A stretch of 64,000 nucleotides of DNA, from NCBI GenBank assembly GCA_963931925.1, contig OZ007571.1, positions 17,190,033 through 17,254,032 on the forward strand, in the 5' to 3' direction. This DNA is from Onchidella celtica. Taxonomy: Eukaryota > Mollusca > Gastropoda > Systellommatophora > Onchidiidae. Below are positions 1 to 11,612 of this stretch, one piece after another. The stretch's first letter is position 1; the number at the start of each line of letters is the position of its first letter. The notes below the pieces were generated by a model that saw only the letters and a list, made by a program, of their open reading frames with translations, was not told the DNA's origin and searched no databases. Made by a program: the position numbers and the translations under genes.

Positions 1-99
1 ATTTGTTTCCTTTTTGTTGCCTCGACAATATGAGGATATGAGGTTGTTTTGTTTGTTTGTTTTTTTTTATAGATGGTCGTCGTTCCATCTTATAAATGC

Positions 100-131
<32 letters not shown>

Positions 132-531
132 CTAATCTGTGCCGGATGTGCGTCTTTTTTTTTTTTTTGTGGCTGATCAGTGTCGTGGGGTGAAGGGGGG
201 AGGAAGGGGGTGGATTGATGGTGTTATTATTATCGCTATTGTTGTATAACTGCCATGTAAAGATCGACACTGTCCTTTTGTTCTTCTTCTGGTTGTTGTT
301 GTATATATGAATTCCTCCATCTTTGTCGCAACTGAGCTATTCTTCTTGAAAGTGCTGGGGGAAGCCAGGATGGAGTGTGCGTGTACTGCCACCAACCAAC
401 CCAGACTTTGAAAACGCTCTATACTATGGAAAAAACCAACTCAACCAAACTTACAAATTTTATGCCGTGGCAACAACTCGAAGGGCACAAGCCCAGAAGA
501 CTGCTGAATCGGAAAAGTAGGAATGTGCGTG
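1..531. other. No gene seen; T-rich DNA
   Basis: The stretch has T runs and G/T-rich simple sequence. Open frames on either strand are short and low in complexity, and nothing resembles a known family. I see no gene or recognisable element here. Confidence 0.6.

Positions 532-616
<85 letters not shown>
532..616. repeat. (GT)n microsatellite
   Basis: An almost perfect GT dinucleotide run of about 85 bp. It is followed by a strongly pyrimidine-biased stretch (about 640-905) and a second short GT run near 920-948. Cysteine-valine open frames across it are by-products of the repeat. Confidence 0.97.
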
Positions 617-618
<2 letters not shown>

Positions 619-998
619 CTAGGTGTCTGTCGTCTGTCCCGGGTGTTTCTCTTTTTCTCCGTCTCTCTGTCTCACCCTCTCTGTCTGCCTCTCATCTCTC
701 TTTCTCTCTGTCCCTGCCTATTCCCATTCTCGCTTTGTCTCTCTCTAATCCCTGCCCTGCCTCCCTCTTATTGTGTCTGTATTATCTGTGTGTCTTTATC
801 CTTCTCCCCCCCCCCCCGCCTCTCCGCCCCGTCCGGTTTTTTTTCTCCTCCCTCCTCTGTTTCCTTATCCAGTCCCTGTCTCTCCTCCTTTCTCTTTTAC
901 ACGACCCCTCTGTGTGTGTAAGTGTGTGTGTGTGTGTGTGTGTGTGTATTGCGGAAGGAGGTGGGAGAAATTCAAATCCGCTCTTTCTCCTCCCCTCC
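617..998. repeat. Pyrimidine-rich low-complexity DNA
   Basis: The + strand is dominated by CTCT, CCCT and C runs, including a run of about ten C near 808, with a short (GT)n run near its end. There is no credible coding content. Confidence 0.8.
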
Positions 999-1010
999 CG
1001 CCTCCCGCCT

Positions 1011-1265
1011 GCGAGACTTTTTTTTCACGTACGAGCTTTAGCAAATTCAGGAGCGGGACAGCAAGAGACCCTCAAATACAGGACAGCTCCAACACATCCC
1101 AGGGATTTTCGGTGACGTTGAGAGTCATATCAGGCACAGTCCAGAGATTGCAGGACCCACGGCAGTGTTCGATAGGACGAGAAATCCTTTAGCCGATGAC
1201 CTGTGTTTGGGGATGTGTCGCTGCCCCGCTCCTGAATTTGCTAAAGCTCGTACGGAAAAAAGTCA
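1011..1265. mobile_element. MITE-like inverted-repeat element
   Basis: The ends are inverted copies of each other. The block around 1015-1059 (core GTACGAGCTTTAGCAAATTC) recurs as its reverse complement at about 1222-1267. The same 12 bases, CGCCTCCCGCCT, lie directly outside both ends (999-1010 and 1266-1277), which looks like a target duplication, although the left copy sits in C/T-rich DNA where chance repeats are easier. The 150-bp interior has no coding capacity. This fits a non-autonomous DNA transposon or foldback element; I cannot name the family. Confidence 0.6.
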
Positions 1266-1277
1266 CGCCTCCCGCCT

Positions 1278-1726
1278 ATCTATATTATGCCCCAATAAGC
1301 ACCAGGGTTTGTTGTTAGGCGACCGTAGACTAATTACAAAGCCGAATAAAGTTGTGTTCATTGCTTAACCATAACTTACTATGTAAAATCACCCGTCTCC
1401 TAATAACCGGCACTTCAAGACCACTGTCCCCAGTATTTCTTTCATGGCCTTTAACAAGAAAGAAAGGTTTTGATCCGTTTTTCCTTTGACTGTTTACTAA
1501 TCTGTCTTCTTCTGTCCACCCCTTTTCTACGTCCATTTACCCCCCCCCCCTCCCTCCCCGGAGCAATCCATGGAACCCAGAGGGAGGTTCGTTATACGCG
1601 TGCCATAAATCAAACTGCCTTTTGTTTGCATACTACGGCAGAGAATGGGGAATGTAGGATCCGCTGACCCGATGTTTTAAGTAACTTAAACATGCTGAAT
1701 TAGCCTCATTTATCCTAATGGAGTTG
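1278..1726. other. No gene seen; contains a small dispersed repeat
   Basis: Nothing codes for a recognisable protein. Bases near 1305-1350 (core GACCGTAG, CTAATTACAAAGC) resemble the reverse complement of 52925-52965, so part of this stretch is probably a dispersed repeat. Confidence 0.4.
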
Positions 1727-2094
1727 TTGGTAGGTTGATTGGCTGGTCTTTTGGTTGGTTGGTTGATCGGTCGGTTGCCTGGCTGGCTGTCTGTCTGGTT
1801 GGTTAGTTGTTTGGTTGGTTGGTTGGTGGGTTGGTTATTTAGTCGGTTGGTTAGTTGGTTGGTTGGTTGGTTGGTTAGTTAGGTGGTTAATTAGTTAGTC
1901 GGTTGGTTGGTTGGTTGGTTGGTTGGTTGGTTGGTTGGTTGGTTGGTTGGTTGGCTAGCTGGTTGGTTGGTTGGTTGGTTGGTTGGTTGGTTGGTTGATT
2001 GGTTGGTTGGTTGGTTGGTTGGTTGGTTGGTTGGTTGGTTGGTTGGTTGGTTGGTTGGTTGGTTGGTTGGTTGGTTGGTTGGTTGGTTGGTTGA
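1727..2094. repeat. (GGTT)n microsatellite
   Basis: A tetranucleotide GGTT array of about 370 bp, degenerate at its left end and nearly perfect from about 1900 on. Read in any frame it gives meaningless VGWL or NQPT repeats. A second array of the same motif lies at 58286-58461. Confidence 0.97.
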
Positions 2095-2623
2095 CTGAGC
2101 GGATGGGTGCGAAAATATGAAAAACTGTAGTGAACAATAAAGGAATCAGCTATGACAGTAGCTTCAGAAGCCCCATAGAAAGAGCAGACATACGAATTTG
2201 CCGAGAACTTGTGCAAAGTTCCTAAATGATGACCCATCAAATTCGTCTTGTTGCCCAGTTAATTCTAGACAACATCAAATGAGACAACAGGAAAGAAGGC
2301 ACAGTAAGAGGTTTTCCATCACTTGTAACTGGGATGGTGCCAGCGATGGTGGTACAATAGTCTTTAAGTATCTGGGAATTGTCATTTCATGATGAATTGG
2401 CCACCACCGACAGCGAGATCGATCAAGAAAGTATGCACATCGTGCAAGAGAAGCCTGGCAATAAGCTAAGACTATGTATAGTCAGTGGCCTGGAAAGTGG
2501 CAGGGCCGTGACCATCGGACTATCTCCTCCCGAAAAATCTCCTCCCTTGGGCCCTACCCCACCCATTTTGTAACTTGGAGAGAAAGAGATGAATGGCTCG
2601 CAAGGTTTGTGTATGACCGCCCC
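2095..2623. other. No gene seen
   Basis: Unique-looking sequence. Short open frames show no family resemblance and have no splice context that I can support. Confidence 0.45.
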
Positions 2624-2810
2624 CAGTGGCAGATCTACTATAAAACTAATGAAGTTTAAGCTTCAGGGCCCCTTATACCGGAGGGGCCCCAGAAGAAGCT
2701 TTTTTTTTTTTTTTTGTGAGTGAATTTTGGATTTTGTATTACTGCCGGTTGTGAAGTGGCTCCGTAACAGTTCAAGCTTCAGGGTCCCAAAAAATGTTAG
2801 TCCGCCACTG
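2624..2810. mobile_element. hAT-type MITE, copy 1
   Basis: This 187-bp element starts CAGTGGCAGATC and ends in TCCGCCACTG, so its termini are inverted repeats beginning CAGTGG, as is usual in the hAT superfamily. It is flanked by 8-bp direct repeats (ACCGCCCC and GCCGCCCC, 7 of 8 identical), the duplication length typical of hAT transposases. The inside has no open frame and contains two copies of CAAGCTTCAGGG-like sequence and a T run. A related copy lies at 28020-28179. Naming the superfamily rests on termini and duplication length only, since no transposase is present. Confidence 0.75.
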
Positions 2811-2818
2811 GCCGCCCC

Positions 2819-3741
2819 TTTATTTCCAGACTTTGCTGGCTGTCTTTATTCTTTCTTATTAATTCAGTGATTGTAGCCCTGAACTTTGTTCAGTTTCATG
2901 CCTCATTCGTCCTGATGATCACTGTTGAGAAACTAGATGCAAAGACCTTTAAGACTCAGAATGAGCGATGAGCACAGGTCAAAAAGTCCATTTTTCCCTA
3001 TTCGTGGTGACGATGTATTTCAGAAAAAGGGATGGATGAAGGCATAGTTATTCCTCCCATTTGAGACCGACACTCTGGCAAGATTCATAGTCCGTCCTGT
3101 CTGTTCTTTGTCACGGCATCGTAAGGTTTCCTTTGAAATTGAATAACCGTTGTTGGCCCAGACGAGACAAGAAGTTTGGCGTTCAGTTTCCTGGGCTGGA
3201 TCCTGTTGGTGCGTGTTTCATTTGCGTCACCATTTTGGTGGAAACCGCCAAACAATGATCTGTAGCTATATTTGGTAGAGGTAACTTTTAAAAAGATACG
3301 GAGACATTTAAGGTCTGTGAGATTAAGTGAAACTAATCCATTAAGGTAGAAAAAATCAACACTTTTCTCGAAGTTTGGGGAATAAATTATTTACAAAAGA
3401 AATGATGCTTTAAATAAACACTGCAACTGCATGGTTTTTATTTGGGTAGTGATGTGTCAGGTGGTTTGTTGTTGTTGTTGTTGTTTTCTTCATTTTGCTT
3501 CGTTTTTGTTGCTTCCCTTAATGATCTGCAATGAGGTTCAACCAAAAAGAAAAGAAAATTGGGTGGAGAATGGAATTCAATGATAAACGATTATTTTTTA
3601 CTAGTTATTGATCTTCTTTAAAGGGCAATCGAGAGATTTAAGAAGCTTGTTATGCCGGGTGCAAGTTTAAATAAGCTCTTTTCACCTGGTTTTTTTTTCA
3701 TTGCTCCTTATTCTTTTACCTTTATTTGTATCAAAATTAAG
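2819..3741. other. No gene seen
   Basis: AT-rich unique sequence with a (GTT)n run near 3467-3485. No open frame or repeat that I can assign. Confidence 0.4.
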
Positions 3742-4340
<599 letters not shown>

Positions 4341-4977
4341 CATCTGACAATTTCGTGCAGCAACAAAAATCAAAATTTTTACCAGACCACACCCGAAGGT
4401 GGTTTTCACAAACACCTCGAACATCTGCTCACCATTAATCTTGAGGAGTACCGGTGATGATCAACACCTCTGTATACCTTGTCTCACCTTCTCGCTCTCT
4501 GTTACCCATCCGGACACAGTCACTTCACTTGCCTGAAAAGTTTATCACAAACACCAATTTCGATGTTGATATTGTGGCCTCGTTACAAAATCATTGTATC
4601 ACCTTACTAGTCTGTCCCTTTGTACTGTCCGCACTGGAGAGAAATGCTTTCTCCGTAAATGGTGACTCAGGTTGTATCTATTTGCTCTCTAAAATCCAAG
4701 GCTGTGAGGAGGGAGCTGTATCTCAGTCTATCGTCTTCTGTGTCCATCCATCGATCTGCATGTGCTCATTTGTTAAATTTGCTTTCTCTCTTTGCAATAC
4801 TGTTTGTTAATATCTACGTGTCTTTATTGTTGCTTTCATTGCTGTTTTCACCTAATTTGTATGTTGCTCTTCATTTTTACTGCCTAGCTTTTTCATACAA
4901 TTCCGACCTTTTCTAGATCCCTTTTTCCTCGTATATTCTTTTACTTGTCTTTTCTTTCCTCTATTCTCATTTCCAGT
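4341..4977. other. No gene seen
   Basis: Ordinary sequence between two microsatellites. An open frame of about 118 codons at 4454-4810 has no recognised domain and no support from splice sites. Confidence 0.4.
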
Positions 4978-5020
4978 TTTTCTCTCTCTCTTTCTCCACT
5001 CTCTTACTCCCCTCTTTCTC

Positions 5021-5060
<40 letters not shown>

Positions 5061-5390
5061 CCTCTCTTTCTCTCTCTTTCTCTTTCTTTCTCCCTCTCCC
5101 GCTCTCCCTGTCTCTGTCTCTCTCTTTCTCTCTCTCCTTCGTACTCTTTCTCTATCTTTCTTTCTCCCTCTCCCGCTCTCCCTGTCTCTGTCTCTGTCTC
5201 TCTCTTTCTCTCTCTCCTTCGTACTCTTTCTCTCTCTTTCTTTCTCCCTCTCCCGCTCTCCCTGTCTCTGTCTCTCTCTTTCTCTCTCTCACTCTCTCTC
5301 TCTTTCTCTTTCTCCCCCTCTTTTTCTCTTTTTATTCCTCATTTTCTCTCTCTGTGTCTCTCTCTTTCCCCCCCTCTCTCTCTCTTTTCT
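4978..5390. repeat. (CT)n-rich microsatellite and minisatellite
   Basis: A CT-dominated tract with imperfect longer internal repeats: blocks containing TCCCGCTCTCCCTGTCTC recur three times between about 5090 and 5280. The LTR retrotransposon at 5396 inserted at its right edge; similar CT-rich sequence resumes at 12414. Confidence 0.9.
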
Positions 5391-5395
5391 GTCTC

Positions 5396-6197
5396 TGTCA
5401 CAAATCCCAGACTGGGAGATGTAATAGTTTATGACAGGACGACAATCACGAACAAACAAGTTTAACACTTAACAAAACAATCCATCAGACTCACACATTT
5501 ATTAAACATAATTATACAGATAATAGCGCAATTACATACATTATATTATCGAAATCAACTGCCGTACGACGGCCTTATTCTCACACACACTCTCCCTCGG
5601 ATCCACAATCCGGTAGTTACTCCTAAAGGCACTTCGGCCTCAGCCTCTCCCCTCAGGGTCTTAATAGCACATTAATAATTTACTGGCACCGCAGTCTCTC
5701 AATATCACCTTCCTATTGTCATACAACTTATCAGTTCACTTGCCCATCATCATGGCAATAATACATTATCTCATTCACTCTCATATCTACGTCCCTGTCC
5801 GTGGCCTGACTGCCACGACTTTATGTGCTTCTCCTGTCCTGCACTGACAGCCTCACTTCTGGCCTATGGGTGGCCTCCGGCCCTATGCTGGCCTATCCCC
5901 TGTGCTCATCGAGGTGGCTCTGCGGCCCGTCCTCGACACCAGTCATTACTGGAAAGACTCTCTCACTAGTCTTCTCGACTGCTCCCTTTATGTCCGCCCG
6001 ATGGGCTCTTATTCACAGGTCCGCTCCGTAGGACCTTCTAACTTGCAGTGATAGTAATACCGCGCTTTCGCCTCATTCAGCCCCCCCCCCCCACTACTCA
6101 CAACAGCACGCTTAACTTCCTTGTCTCCTGTGAGCCCTTCTTACTCTACACCCGCTCTGTAGCAATCCCCTTAATTGCACTCACTCCACTCGTGACA
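5396..6197 (-). repeat. 3' LTR (relative to the element)
   Basis: An 802-bp LTR bounded by the 6-bp inverted repeat TGTCAC/GTGACA. It matches the other LTR almost base for base. The seen differences are A versus G in AACACTTAACAA/GA and a C run of 12 versus 11. Small open frames inside both LTRs are identical in the two copies and are not genes. Confidence 0.93.
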
Positions 6198-6225
6198 TCA
6201 TCCCCCACCCCAAAAAAATTAATGC
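6198..6225 (-). promoter_or_regulatory. Polypurine tract
   Basis: On the minus strand the bases just upstream of the 3' LTR read GGGGTGGGGGATGA after a T run. A purine tract directly abutting the 3' LTR is where plus-strand DNA synthesis is primed in LTR elements. Confidence 0.7.
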
Positions 6226-6553
6226 AATTAATTTCAAATCGCATCAAGATGACTGTCAACGAGTGAGCGTGAGCAATACCCACACTAAAAAAAATGACCT
6301 AGCAGTTCCCCTAGTATATAAAATACCGAAATCAGGGGAAAATATGGGGATCAATATGGCCTGCAATATGCATATATGTGTCACATCATGAATAGCTAAC
6401 TAACCACAATACTTAATACAGAATCAAAAACCACTCAACCTATCAACCATTCTTCATATCATATTTATAATGTCAATATTTTAAAGTCGACTCATTCACA
6501 CAGATCCTGTCAATGTTCCTGTCCTCCGATGTATAAGCTGCTGAACTCTTCCC

Positions 6554-9500
6554 CTAGGCTCGACTAAGGTAGTCGGCGATATGATTGCTGGTTCCTGGAA
6601 TTGGTTGAATAACGAAGGTGTACGGCTGCAAAGCCAATGCCCATCTAGACAAGCGTGGGCTGGACGAACGATTCTTCGACAAAAATGTCAGTGGCTTGTG
6701 GTCTGTCTGGATACAAAATTCTCGTCCCATGAGATAACGTCCTAGTTTCTGGACGGACCAGACAATGGCAAGACACTCACGCTCTATCACAGAATACTTT
6801 CTTTCTCTCTGCAATAACTTCCTACTGACATAACATACAGGATGGAGACATTCGTTCTTCTCCTGTAGAAGACAAGCGCCGACACCAGAGTCCGACCCAT
6901 CCGTTCTGAGGATAAAATTAGATCGAAAATCGGGTAATATCAGAATGGGTGACGATGATAATGCTGTCACCAAATTATCAAATGCTGTCTGACATTCAGA
7001 CGTCCACTGGACCTTATCGGGTTGTCCCTTCTTAGTAAGGTCAGTAAGAGAAGATGACAAGGAGGAAAAATTTGGAATGAACTTTCTGTAATAATTTAAA
7101 ATACCCACTAAGCTTCTGACTTGTTTCTTTGTTTTTGGGATTTGCAACCCTACTAACTTGTCAATTTTTGTTTCTTCAGGTCTCTGAACACCTCTACCCA
7201 CAATATGTCCTAAGAATACTATCTCTGGACATGCCAAATCCATCTTTGCGGGTTTAGCAGTTAACCCAAAATGACGTAATCGTTGAAAAATTACTGTTAG
7301 TGTCTGAATATGATCAGACCATGTCGACGTATGGCATGCTATATCATCAAAGAATGACACGACATTAGGTATGTCCTTCAACACCAATCTCATTAATCGT
7401 GCAAACGTCGCTGGCGCGTTTACCAATCCAAATGGCATGACCTTAAATTGGAATAATCCAATGGGCGTTTGGAACGCCGTGTATTGTTTAGACTCCTCAG
7501 TAAGCGGGATTTCCCAATACCCTTTCGTCAAATCTATCTTGGAAAACCACGTGGACCCGGCCAATGAAGCTATTAATTCCTCCTGAAACGGAATAGGCTC
7601 CCTATCGCCTACCGTAATAGTGTTCAATCTTCGAAAATCAATACAGAACCGCACCGATCCATCAAGTTTTTTCACGAGGACGATGGGTGATGAATACGGC
7701 GATGTTGATGGTTCTATCACATCTAACTTCAACATTGACTCAACTTCCTTTATGACTCTATCTCTCGAAGAAAAAGGCAACGGATACGGTCTAAGAAATA
7801 CTGGCTTATCCGAAGTCAACTTTATTTGGTGCTGGATCACCGTAGTGCGACCCGGCAAATCCGTAACAACATCCGGGAATGACGCTAACAGGGTCTCAAG
7901 TTCCCTACTCCTTGAACTCGTAAGGTCAGGGTTAATTTTTACGTCCCTGTAACCTTGTGTCGGAGTTAACTCCGGCAATTGAATTTGTAACTCTTCCTGT
8001 GCCTCGGTGTCGCTTACGTCACAGTCCAACTGGTCTACGACCCCCGTACAAGCAGTAGAGAAGACAGTCTCCTCTGGTCTTGTCTGTGCACACAGATACT
8101 GTGGTCTCTCATAAAATCTCTGTAGCATATTAACATGGAAAACCTTACTCGCTCCATCAATGTGGATAGCGTAATCTACCTTTGAAACAACTCGCTCAAT
8201 AACATAAGGGCCTTTCCATGTCATCAATAACTTATTATGGTCCGTAGGTAATAACACTAGGACCCTGTCTCCTGGCTTAAAAATTCTCAGTTTGGACCCT
8301 CTATCTTTATAGTTCTTTGCTCTTGCTGAAGCGATACTAGACGCTTCTTCTGCCACAGTGCGCGCTGAAGATAATCTTTCTCTTAAATCAACAAGGTCTA
8401 TCGAAACCTTTTTAAACGGTTCCGAAACCGTGGGGATCTTTTGACGAGGAGCCTGGGGTGCACGACCCTTATGCGTCGTCTTTTGGCACGCACTGCACGT
8501 CTTACAATACAGCCGTACATCTCTATGTATCGATGGCCAATAAAAATCTTTAAGAACCCTTTCTTTGGTTCTAGCTATCCCCATATGACCCGCTAATGGG
8601 ACATCATGTGCCAAATGCAATACTGTTGCGATCAGCAACGCTGGCACAACGACCTGCTTTAAAATGGAGGACACCGTTACATACTTACGGAACAGAATGC
8701 CCGCCTGAACAATAAAGGAGGACGACCCGTTCTTATATCTCCTCGTCTTCTCGGTTCGCGCTTCCCCAAAACATGGGTTTAATGATGGGTCCTCCCTTTG
8801 TAATCTCGCCAAGCGCTCTGGCGTGATATCTAGGTTGACCGCTGGCGTCGCCAAAGGTCTAATCTTATCTTTATCAGCTACCCGTCGACGTGTTTCGACC
8901 GCGGCGCAAAAGTCAATACCTTTTGATTGCGACCATGCTTGCACGTTCTCATCGGAAGGGGAAACCACCCGTGATACATTCCCAATGATGAGCTGGGCGC
9001 CTGGAAAACAACCAACGACTGCTTCGACTTCCCCGCTAAGGAAAGGTGTATCTATCATTATTCTTGCCATGGGTAATTTCTCAATGGCCCCCGAAAATTG
9101 GATGCACGGGACAGTCTCACCTGTAAGCTGTGAATCCCGAATGCAATCCCTATGCACTCCCACAACGGTAGATCCTGTATCTCGTAAAACCGAGACCGGT
9201 TCGTCCCCAACAAACCCCGGATAAACCCTAAGACCACCTCCTGTATGACATGAATTTATAACGGGGATCTTTCTCCCACAAGGTAAAACACCGGAAGATA
9301 ATAACTTCTCACAACTGGGACACTTAGAATACTGTCCGCCTCCGTTGTCCGATGTAACACACGCAGCCGCATGATGAAATTTATTTGGGGAACATGGACT
9401 GGAGCTACTGTCCACGTTCGCCGCTATCCTACCTGCAGGGCAGTTCACGCTGATGTGATCTGCTCTTCCGCAGTTCCAACACTTCGCGGCCCTACACTCG

Positions 9501-10672
9501 CGTGAAAAGTGACCCACGTGTCCGCAAGTCCAACACTCCGCTCCCTGTGCTGTACTAGGCCTGGGTCCCCGTGACCCATCGCGACCGGAACTAGAGTCCC
9601 TATGCCGTCGGTCATCGGCAAAGGTCACAATTCGCCCCCGGCCATTACCGCGACCTAGCCCTCCTGCTCGGTCAAACTTACCGGATCCATATGCCGGTGA
9701 TTGGTGATATCCCCTACGCTGCCCCTGGGCTTGCCCGCTATAGGCACCACGCTGACGCGACCTGTCCCTAAGTCCTGCCGGCGACCCCTCGACAACGGCG
9801 ACGTACCCAGCATCTTGGACGTACGCCCTGGCGACTGGTTTGGACGGATGCGCCGTACGGTATGCCTCCGCCAACTTAGACGCCTCCTGCACCGTCGCGG
9901 GTTCGTTCTCTTTCAGGAAAGCCACCAGATCTTTGTGGCACGACGCGTACAGCTGGTCACGGATCATTAGGTCTTTCAGTTTAGCAAAATCCGTGCCCAC
10001 ATGCGCCAAGTCTACCCAGTTCGCGAAATACTCCGTTAGTCTCGCGACGAAGGCAGCAAAGTCCTCCCTGGTATCTGCACGTGCCCGCCTAAACTGCTCC
10101 CGGAAGTATTCCTCGGTACGCGCAAATCGGCGAAGCAGCAAAGCCTTCAGCTTATCGTAATCTTGCACGTCTTCGCGCTGTAGCTCTTTAAAGTATGTTA
10201 ACGCTCGCCCCTGCAATAGCGACGCCAGGTACGTGGCCCATAATTCCTTATTTTCCCCCCATTGCAATTGTGCGTTCAGTTCGAACCTGTAAAGGAAGGC
10301 GTCTATGTCGTCCTTCCGGTCGTCGAACGTAGGGAGCTTAATCCTAACGCCACCTTTATTGTGTACCTGCCGCTCAACTGTTTCTGTTGGCGCATTCTTT
10401 TTGATTTCCAACTCGGCGATCTTTACTTGCGCCTCTATCTCCTTTAACCTTATCTCCTGCTCCCTTTCCTTAGCCTGTCTCTCCTGTTGCTGAGCTTCTA
10501 ACTCCTTTAACTTAAACTCCCTTTCCTCTTCCTTATCCTTTTTTTCCTGTTCTCTATCCTTAGCACGCTCATCGCGCATTTCTGCCTGCTGTTCTTTAAT
10601 CCAGCCGCGTAGCTCTTCTCCCTCCAGGCCAAGTTCCTTACCCAACTTCATTAGTTGTTGGAGTTCCGCCAT
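6554..10672 (-). CDS. Gag-Pol of Gmr1-like element
   Basis: A frame of 1372 codons. The N-terminus is a charged coiled coil rich in E, K, R and Q (about residues 15-95), followed by a gag core and an RG-rich linker. Two CCHC zinc knuckles lie near residues 378-412 (CWTCGHVGHFSREC, CWNCGRADHISVNC). A protease-like DTG motif is near residue 500 (LRDTGSTVVGV). Then come the HHCC zinc-binding part of integrase (about 685-730) and a GPY/F-like segment (MTWKGPYVIERV, about 815-830). A Ty3/gypsy-type reverse transcriptase with a FFDDI box near 1106 and an RNase H (TDGSDSGVGACLL near 1262) complete it. Gag and Pol are fused in one frame, which some LTR elements use. No envelope-like frame is seen. 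The likely start is the ATG at 10672. Confidence 0.88.
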   Translation of the reverse strand: MAELQQLMKLGKELGLEGEELRGWIKEQQAEMRDERAKDREQEKKDKEEEREFKLKELEAQQQERQAKEREQEIRLKEIEAQVKIAELEIKKNAPTETVERQVHNKGGVRIKLPTFDDRKDDIDAFLYRFELNAQLQWGENKELWATYLASLLQGRALTYFKELQREDVQDYDKLKALLLRRFARTEEYFREQFRRARADTREDFAAFVARLTEYFANWVDLAHVGTDFAKLKDLMIRDQLYASCHKDLVAFLKENEPATVQEASKLAEAYRTAHPSKPVARAYVQDAGYVAVVEGSPAGLRDRSRQRGAYSGQAQGQRRGYHQSPAYGSGKFDRAGGLGRGNGRGRIVTFADDRRHRDSSSGRDGSRGPRPSTAQGAECWTCGHVGHFSRECRAAKCWNCGRADHISVNCPAGRIAANVDSSSSPCSPNKFHHAAACVTSDNGGGQYSKCPSCEKLLSSGVLPCGRKIPVINSCHTGGGLRVYPGFVGDEPVSVLRDTGSTVVGVHRDCIRDSQLTGETVPCIQFSGAIEKLPMARIMIDTPFLSGEVEAVVGCFPGAQLIIGNVSRVVSPSDENVQAWSQSKGIDFCAAVETRRRVADKDKIRPLATPAVNLDITPERLARLQREDPSLNPCFGEARTEKTRRYKNGSSSFIVQAGILFRKYVTVSSILKQVVVPALLIATVLHLAHDVPLAGHMGIARTKERVLKDFYWPSIHRDVRLYCKTCSACQKTTHKGRAPQAPRQKIPTVSEPFKKVSIDLVDLRERLSSARTVAEEASSIASARAKNYKDRGSKLRIFKPGDRVLVLLPTDHNKLLMTWKGPYVIERVVSKVDYAIHIDGASKVFHVNMLQRFYERPQYLCAQTRPEETVFSTACTGVVDQLDCDVSDTEAQEELQIQLPELTPTQGYRDVKINPDLTSSRSRELETLLASFPDVVTDLPGRTTVIQHQIKLTSDKPVFLRPYPLPFSSRDRVIKEVESMLKLDVIEPSTSPYSSPIVLVKKLDGSVRFCIDFRRLNTITVGDREPIPFQEELIASLAGSTWFSKIDLTKGYWEIPLTEESKQYTAFQTPIGLFQFKVMPFGLVNAPATFARLMRLVLKDIPNVVSFFDDIACHTSTWSDHIQTLTVIFQRLRHFGLTAKPAKMDLACPEIVFLGHIVGRGVQRPEETKIDKLVGLQIPKTKKQVRSLVGILNYYRKFIPNFSSLSSSLTDLTKKGQPDKVQWTSECQTAFDNLVTALSSSPILILPDFRSNFILRTDGSDSGVGACLLQEKNECLHPVCYVSRKLLQRERKYSVIERECLAIVWSVQKLGRYLMGREFCIQTDHKPLTFLSKNRSSSPRLSRWALALQPYTFVIQPIPGTSNHIADYLSRA

Positions 10673-11583
10673 TTCACAGATTTATGGTTATGGTATCTAT
10701 TATAAGACGACCAACCTGTCGGTATGATCACTAACGATACGACCAGAGACCTGAGATCACAACAGATATAACAATACCCAGTTGTCTCAAATACAATTCA
10801 GAAATTTACCTTTACAGCACAACTAATTCTATATCTATAAAATGTATAGCACTATTAATTATAAAAGAAAATAGAAACGACAAGAATGAAGAAATACAGT
10901 AGAAGGACCACAAGTACGTCAAGGACAACGAACCAGACTAGGACAAAGCTTCTACAAAAAAAAAACTATAATGGAAAAAAAAATGCAACCTACTACGCCG
11001 ATTACACAACACGGTACGAACAAGAACAGAGTCTGAAAAAAAAGAACGTATCTATAGATAGGTAGAAAGAGGGACAAGAGAATACGTCTTCCTGCGGAAC
11101 AGAGAAGATATCGACGCTACAACTAAACACTAACAAAGCCCTACAGAATGTTCACCGTGATGAACGAAGTTCCAAGTTTATCACACCTTTTTTTTAAAGG
11201 ATAAACTAGGTTCAGCACAGCAAACGAAAACAGCAAAAACAGAGAAAAAGACAGATTAAAGGAACAGCCCCCGATCCAGGGTACAAAATTTCAGTTTCAC
11301 TTAACTTCGAATTTTGAGTTTAACTCCTCCCCTTAATCGGAGCTCTGGCCGCTTGACTCCTCAGGCTGGCACACACACTCTGCAGAAATTTAAGTACACA
11401 TTAATACATATTCATCAAAATACATGCATCAATACATATTATTATTCATAACCATACATAAATCATACCATCATGACATTTCCATTCATCCCACGAACAA
11501 AGACAACAGCACGAATTCCTAGCACAACAGAAAAACAACTAGATATAATGAATACACAATGTCAAAATGACCACAGGTAAACA
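10673..11583 (-). other. Untranslated leader of the LTR element
   Basis: About 0.9 kb between the primer site and the Gag-Pol start. It is A-rich on the + strand and lacks a credible open frame on either strand. This is the expected position of the element's 5' leader. Confidence 0.7.
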
Positions 11584-11611
11584 GGACGAGCCCCCAGTGG
11601 ACGAGCCCCCA
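11584..11611 (-). promoter_or_regulatory. Primer-binding site, tRNA-Pro type, in tandem duplicate
   Basis: Read on the minus strand, one base inside the 5' LTR, the sequence is TGGGGGCTCGTCC. It is then repeated after two bases (11599-11611 and 11584-11596 on the + strand). The same 13 bases start the tRNA-Pro primer-binding site known from murine leukaemia virus, so the element probably primes with tRNA-Pro. Confidence 0.75.
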
Positions 11612-11612
11612 G

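Noticed and set aside
375-1115. Frame of 246 codons with a run of CV
   Set aside because: It spans a (GT)n run and pyrimidine-rich DNA and has no domain.
5825-6051. Open frames within the LTRs, repeated at 12042-12268
   Set aside because: They are identical in both LTRs because the LTRs are duplicates. No known LTR product matches, and they run on the strand opposite to the element.
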